A stretch of DNA of 64,000 nucleotides from Actinomyces oris (GTDB lineage Bacteria; Actinomycetota; Actinomycetes; Actinomycetales; Actinomycetaceae), in the NCBI RefSeq assembly GCF_001929375.1, contig NZ_MSGO01000041.1:37428-101427 (forward strand). Direction: 5' to 3'. A model generated the notes under the pieces. It was given only the letters and a program-made list of their open reading frames with translations. It was not told the origin of the DNA and searched no databases. Made by a program: the position numbers and the translations under genes. This document shows positions 61,076-64,000 of the stretch, one piece after another (the first letter of the stretch is position 1; each line of letters begins with the position of its first letter).

Positions 61076-64000
61076 CGTGGGACCGGGGCGGGGACCCGGT
61101 GGGTATTGCGGCGGTCGTCCACCCCGGATGGGTCCAACGCGCGCTCACGGCTGAGGACTGGCGTGGCTTCCCCGGGAATGAACCCGGTGGGGGAGAAGGG
61201 TTCAGCAAGGTTGAGCGCATTGCGCAGCAGATCTTCGACAAGCTTGCCGAGCTGCATATCACGTATGTGCACGAGCCTGCCGAGAGTGTTCCAGGGGCGC
61301 AACGAGTTCGCGCTGTCGATGAGGTATTGTCCCTGGGGCAGGCGACCTGCCTCGATATGTGCGCAACGTTCTGCAGTGCCGCTCTGGATGCTGGGATCTA
61401 CCCGCTCCTCCTGACGGTCCGTCAGGAGGAGCGCCGGCGCCATGCGCTCGTGCTCGTGCCTGTGGATCTCAGGTGGTCCTTTGGGGCGCCCGCCCTCCTC
61501 GATGAGGGCTTCTCCCGTAGTCCACTGATCCTCGACGGTGACGATGTCAGGGATCTTGTCGCGAGTGCCCCTGATGACGCGATGGGTGCCTGGCTGGCCA
61601 TCGATGTGGAGCAGGCGACCTACTCAACCGACAGGGACGCCGGTGACTGGGCCTGCGCAATCGCCTCCGGTGCCTCCTATGTCAAGGAGTGGGACTGGGA
61701 TGTATGCGTCGATGTTGGTGGTATTCGAGCCCAGCAGGACAACAGCTCGGAGCTCCCCACCTTGGCTCGCACTGAGAAGGTGCTGGCCCCCGGATATCTG
61801 CCGCTGCCTGATGACAGCACGCCGTTGCAGATGATCCAGACCCGTTACGGTGTGGTGCCATTCTGCTCTCGTCCTGAGTATAGGGAGCTCAAGGAATGGA
61901 CGGTGGGAACTGCCAAGAGTCCCGGGCGGAAGCCAGATGTCTCGGTCGCCGTGTTGACCGGCGCGGGAGGGACGGGTAAGACCCGTATGGCGGCGCAGCT
62001 GTGTCACGATCTGGAGGTTCTTGGCTGGTACACGGGTTTTGTGCCCGCCAAGAGCGTGATGGAGAATGACGAACTGGCATATCTTGCGGAGCTCACCACC
62101 GAGCTTCTTATCGTGGTCGACTACGCGGAGGAGTACCGGCAGGAGCAGCTCGCGGCTCTGCTGCGCGCCCTGCGCGGGCGGCGTTCTCCCACCAGGATCG
62201 TCCTGACTGCAAGGGGCATCGACTCCTGGTGGGAGGATTTTCGTGAGGAGCTGGAGTCGGATGGCATTCAGCTAGGGCGGGGGCTCGTGAAGGAGCTGGA
62301 ACCCAGACCTGACCCGGTATTGCTCTACCGTCAAGCAGTACGGGGGTTCAGTAAGGTCATCAACGGAGTAAATCCTCCAGAAGTGGTGATTCCCGAGCGT
62401 GCGGGGGATACGGCGCTCGATATTGTGCTGCAAGCATGGCTCGCGGTCGTTGACGACGATGGGATGCAGGACCCGCAGTCTGAGCGTTCGGTAGAGAGGG
62501 GCGCGAAAAGCGCAAGAGCTTCGAATCCAAACGCCCGAGACTCCCTGTACGATCGCGTACTGCGCCTCGAGTTCAACCGCTGGAGGACGTTCCCTGAGCT
62601 GCAGGACATCAGCCTCATTCATCTGCGCCGCATCGCTGCGACGCTCAGCCTGCTTGTGCCCGATGCCGGCCAGGTGGATGACGTCCTTTTTCGCCTCCTC
62701 GAGTGGAGGAATGAGCATCTCCGCAGGAGCAGGGTAGCGGAGCTGATGAGTACCACGCTACTGCGCTCCGCTGGCGACGGCACTGTCAGCCTGCGTCCGG
62801 ACCCCGTGGCAGAGCACCTGATCCTCTCAGTATTCGGTGACGATCCGGACCAGGTGGACGCGGTACTGCCCGGGGATCCTCTGGATGTTCCCGGCATTAG
62901 TGAACCTGATGCAAGCGAGGCGACAGTTACCCGAGCTTTGATGCTCGGGCAGCAGGCCCAGAACCTCAGCCAGGTGATTACCCGTGCAGCATCGCAGGAC
63001 AGGGAATCCGCAGTGAGACTCGCGCATCATGTTCTGAAGGCGTGTCCTCACCTGTGGTCCAGTGCTTTGGAGGTGGCGCTTGCACAGGGCGGCCCCTTCG
63101 CTCACGCGTTGGAACAGCTCATCGAGTCTGGTGCCGAACTGCCATGTGAGGAGATCCAAAGTGCCATTCCGCTTGGGCACAGTACTTTACGAGGTGTCGC
63201 CCTGGCTGCCATGCAACGTATGGAGGCTCCTTCCGAGCGAGATCCCGTGAAACGAGCGATCTACCTCCATCACCTGGCCAACAGGTTGTCGGATGCGGGG
63301 CGTTCGGTTGAGGCGCTGGAGGTGGCCCAGGAGGCCGCGGGTCTGTACCGGGAGCTGGCGCTGGCCTCTCCGGAGGTCTACACCCCTGACCTGGCGGCGT
63401 CGTTGAACAATTTGGCCAAGTTTCTGTCAGAGGTGGGCTTTTCGGTTGAGGCGCTGGAGGTGGCCCAGCAGGCCGCGGGCCTGTACCGGGAGCTGGCGCA
63501 GGCGTCTCCGGCGGCCTACACCCCCGACCTGGCGCTGTCGTTGAACAATTTGGCCAGCAACCTGTCGGCAGTGGGGCAGTATCAGGAAGCTCTGGAAGTG
63601 GCGCAGGAAACGGTGCGCTTGAGGCGCGCTCTGGCGGAGGCTTGGCCGGAGACTTACACCCCCGGCCTGGCGACATCGTTAGGCAACCTGGCCATGTTCC
63701 TATCGGCGGTGGGACAGGAACGGGAGGCGCTGGTGGCGGCTGAGGAAACGGTGCGCTTGAGGCGGGCTCTGGTGGAGGTTTGGCCGGAGGTTTACACCTT
63801 CGACTTGGCCATATCGTTGAATAGTCTGGCCAAGATCTTGTCCAGGCTAGGGCGTCGGAATGAGGGGCTGGTGGTGGCGCGGGAGGCTGTGAGGTTATTT
63901 CGGAACTTGGTCGAGGTTTCGCCTGCGGCCTACACCCCTAACCTGGCACTGTCATTGAGTAACCTGTCCAACTTCCTACCGGAGGTGGGACTGGTTCCTG
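61060..64000 (+). CDS. STAND-type protein: transglutaminase-like protease, P-loop NTPase and TPR array (partial)
   Basis: The frame is open from a GTG at 61060 to the window end (at least 980 residues). Domains in order: a transglutaminase/papain-like region with VLSLGQATCLDMC (Cys97) and RRHALVLVPVD (His128), about residues 75-140; a P-loop NTPase with LTGAGGTGKTRMAAQL (Lys307) and Walker B ELLIVVDYAEE (Asp354); a helical middle with FRWR-type sequence; then tandem TPRs of 46 residues from about 750. The layout matches bacterial NLR-like (STAND) sensors, several of which are anti-phage. The GTG lies inside the lipase gene, which suggests coupled translation. The C-terminal end is outside the window. 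Confidence 0.8.
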   Translation, partial: MREPVTWDRGGDPVGIAAVVHPGWVQRALTAEDWRGFPGNEPGGGEGFSKVERIAQQIFDKLAELHITYVHEPAESVPGAQRVRAVDEVLSLGQATCLDMCATFCSAALDAGIYPLLLTVRQEERRRHALVLVPVDLRWSFGAPALLDEGFSRSPLILDGDDVRDLVASAPDDAMGAWLAIDVEQATYSTDRDAGDWACAIASGASYVKEWDWDVCVDVGGIRAQQDNSSELPTLARTEKVLAPGYLPLPDDSTPLQMIQTRYGVVPFCSRPEYRELKEWTVGTAKSPGRKPDVSVAVLTGAGGTGKTRMAAQLCHDLEVLGWYTGFVPAKSVMENDELAYLAELTTELLIVVDYAEEYRQEQLAALLRALRGRRSPTRIVLTARGIDSWWEDFREELESDGIQLGRGLVKELEPRPDPVLLYRQAVRGFSKVINGVNPPEVVIPERAGDTALDIVLQAWLAVVDDDGMQDPQSERSVERGAKSARASNPNARDSLYDRVLRLEFNRWRTFPELQDISLIHLRRIAATLSLLVPDAGQVDDVLFRLLEWRNEHLRRSRVAELMSTTLLRSAGDGTVSLRPDPVAEHLILSVFGDDPDQVDAVLPGDPLDVPGISEPDASEATVTRALMLGQQAQNLSQVITRAASQDRESAVRLAHHVLKACPHLWSSALEVALAQGGPFAHALEQLIESGAELPCEEIQSAIPLGHSTLRGVALAAMQRMEAPSERDPVKRAIYLHHLANRLSDAGRSVEALEVAQEAAGLYRELALASPEVYTPDLAASLNNLAKFLSEVGFSVEALEVAQQAAGLYRELAQASPAAYTPDLALSLNNLASNLSAVGQYQEALEVAQETVRLRRALAEAWPETYTPGLATSLGNLAMFLSAVGQEREALVAAEETVRLRRALVEVWPEVYTFDLAISLNSLAKILSRLGRRNEGLVVAREAVRLFRNLVEVSPAAYTPNLALSLSNLSNFLPEVGLVP
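63313..64000 (+). repeat. Tandem 138-bp TPR-coding repeats
   Basis: Units begin with ALEVAQ-like codons at 63313 and 63451 and recur each 138 bp (46 residues) to the window end; at least four to five units are seen. The first two are markedly more similar at DNA level than later ones. Shared elements are EAL-VA-E, LYREL or LRRAL, YTPDLA-SLNNLA and LS-VG. Confidence 0.85.

Overview
The window is high-GC DNA and reads as chromosome of an oral-type Actinomyces. This is inferred from gene families and synteny: a DivIVA-type coiled coil, the GlgE alpha-glucan operon, UvrD2 beside an E1-like protein, PPA1309 and UPF0182 families. It was not tested by database search. Coding density is high, with terminator hairpins between most convergent genes.

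Layout. 1-5.9 kb: 5' part of a polar-growth coiled-coil gene, then a divergent unit of a membrane protein, a Tat-type lipoprotein and a cysteine-less thioredoxin-fold/TPR co-chaperone. 5.9-22.1 kb: an alpha-glucan/trehalose locus on the minus strand. It holds glgE-treS-mak-glgB, which turn trehalose into maltose, maltose-1-phosphate and branched glucan, plus glgP and glgX for breakdown; trpS and a membrane alpha/beta-hydrolase are interspersed. 22.3-24.1 kb: etfBA. 24.2-26.5 kb: an anchored extracytoplasmic protein apparently split by a one-base slip in a C5 run. 26.6-32.3 kb: mnmA, a Fic protein with its own inhibitory motif, a complex palindromic element, a gene remnant, a YeiB-like membrane protein and a NarL-type two-component system.

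32.4-41.6 kb: a complete type I-G (formerly I-U) CRISPR-Cas locus: csb1 (Cas7), csb2 (Cas5-Cas6), cas3 with a C-terminal HD domain, a csb3-like Cas8, a cas4-cas1 fusion, cas2, a leader and an array of six repeats and five spacers. The repeat folds into an 8-bp stem capped by UUCG. Parts of csb1 and csb3 are clearly AT-richer than their surroundings.

41.6-54.8 kb: ordinary actinomycete core genes (cysteine desulfurase, nudC, uvrD2, E1-like protein, Lon-like PDZ protease, Zincin_2-type protein, PPA1309, UPF0182), with two notable intergenic repeats: a 121-bp element bounded by 21-bp inverted repeats, and six helically phased 11-bp repeats.

54.85-58.6 kb: an initiator tRNA gene whose 3' end is repeated 3.7 kb downstream, bounding a decayed island. 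The island carries a TsnR/NshR-type 23S rRNA 2'-O-methyltransferase (predicted thiopeptide resistance) and remnants of IS110, IS30 and IS3 transposases. 58.7-64 kb: ppk2, then an overlapping pair of an LCAT/PGAP1-like lipase and a large STAND-type protein (transglutaminase-like cysteine-protease domain, P-loop NTPase, 46-residue TPR array) that runs off the window. This pair is the best candidate for an undescribed, possibly anti-phage, system.
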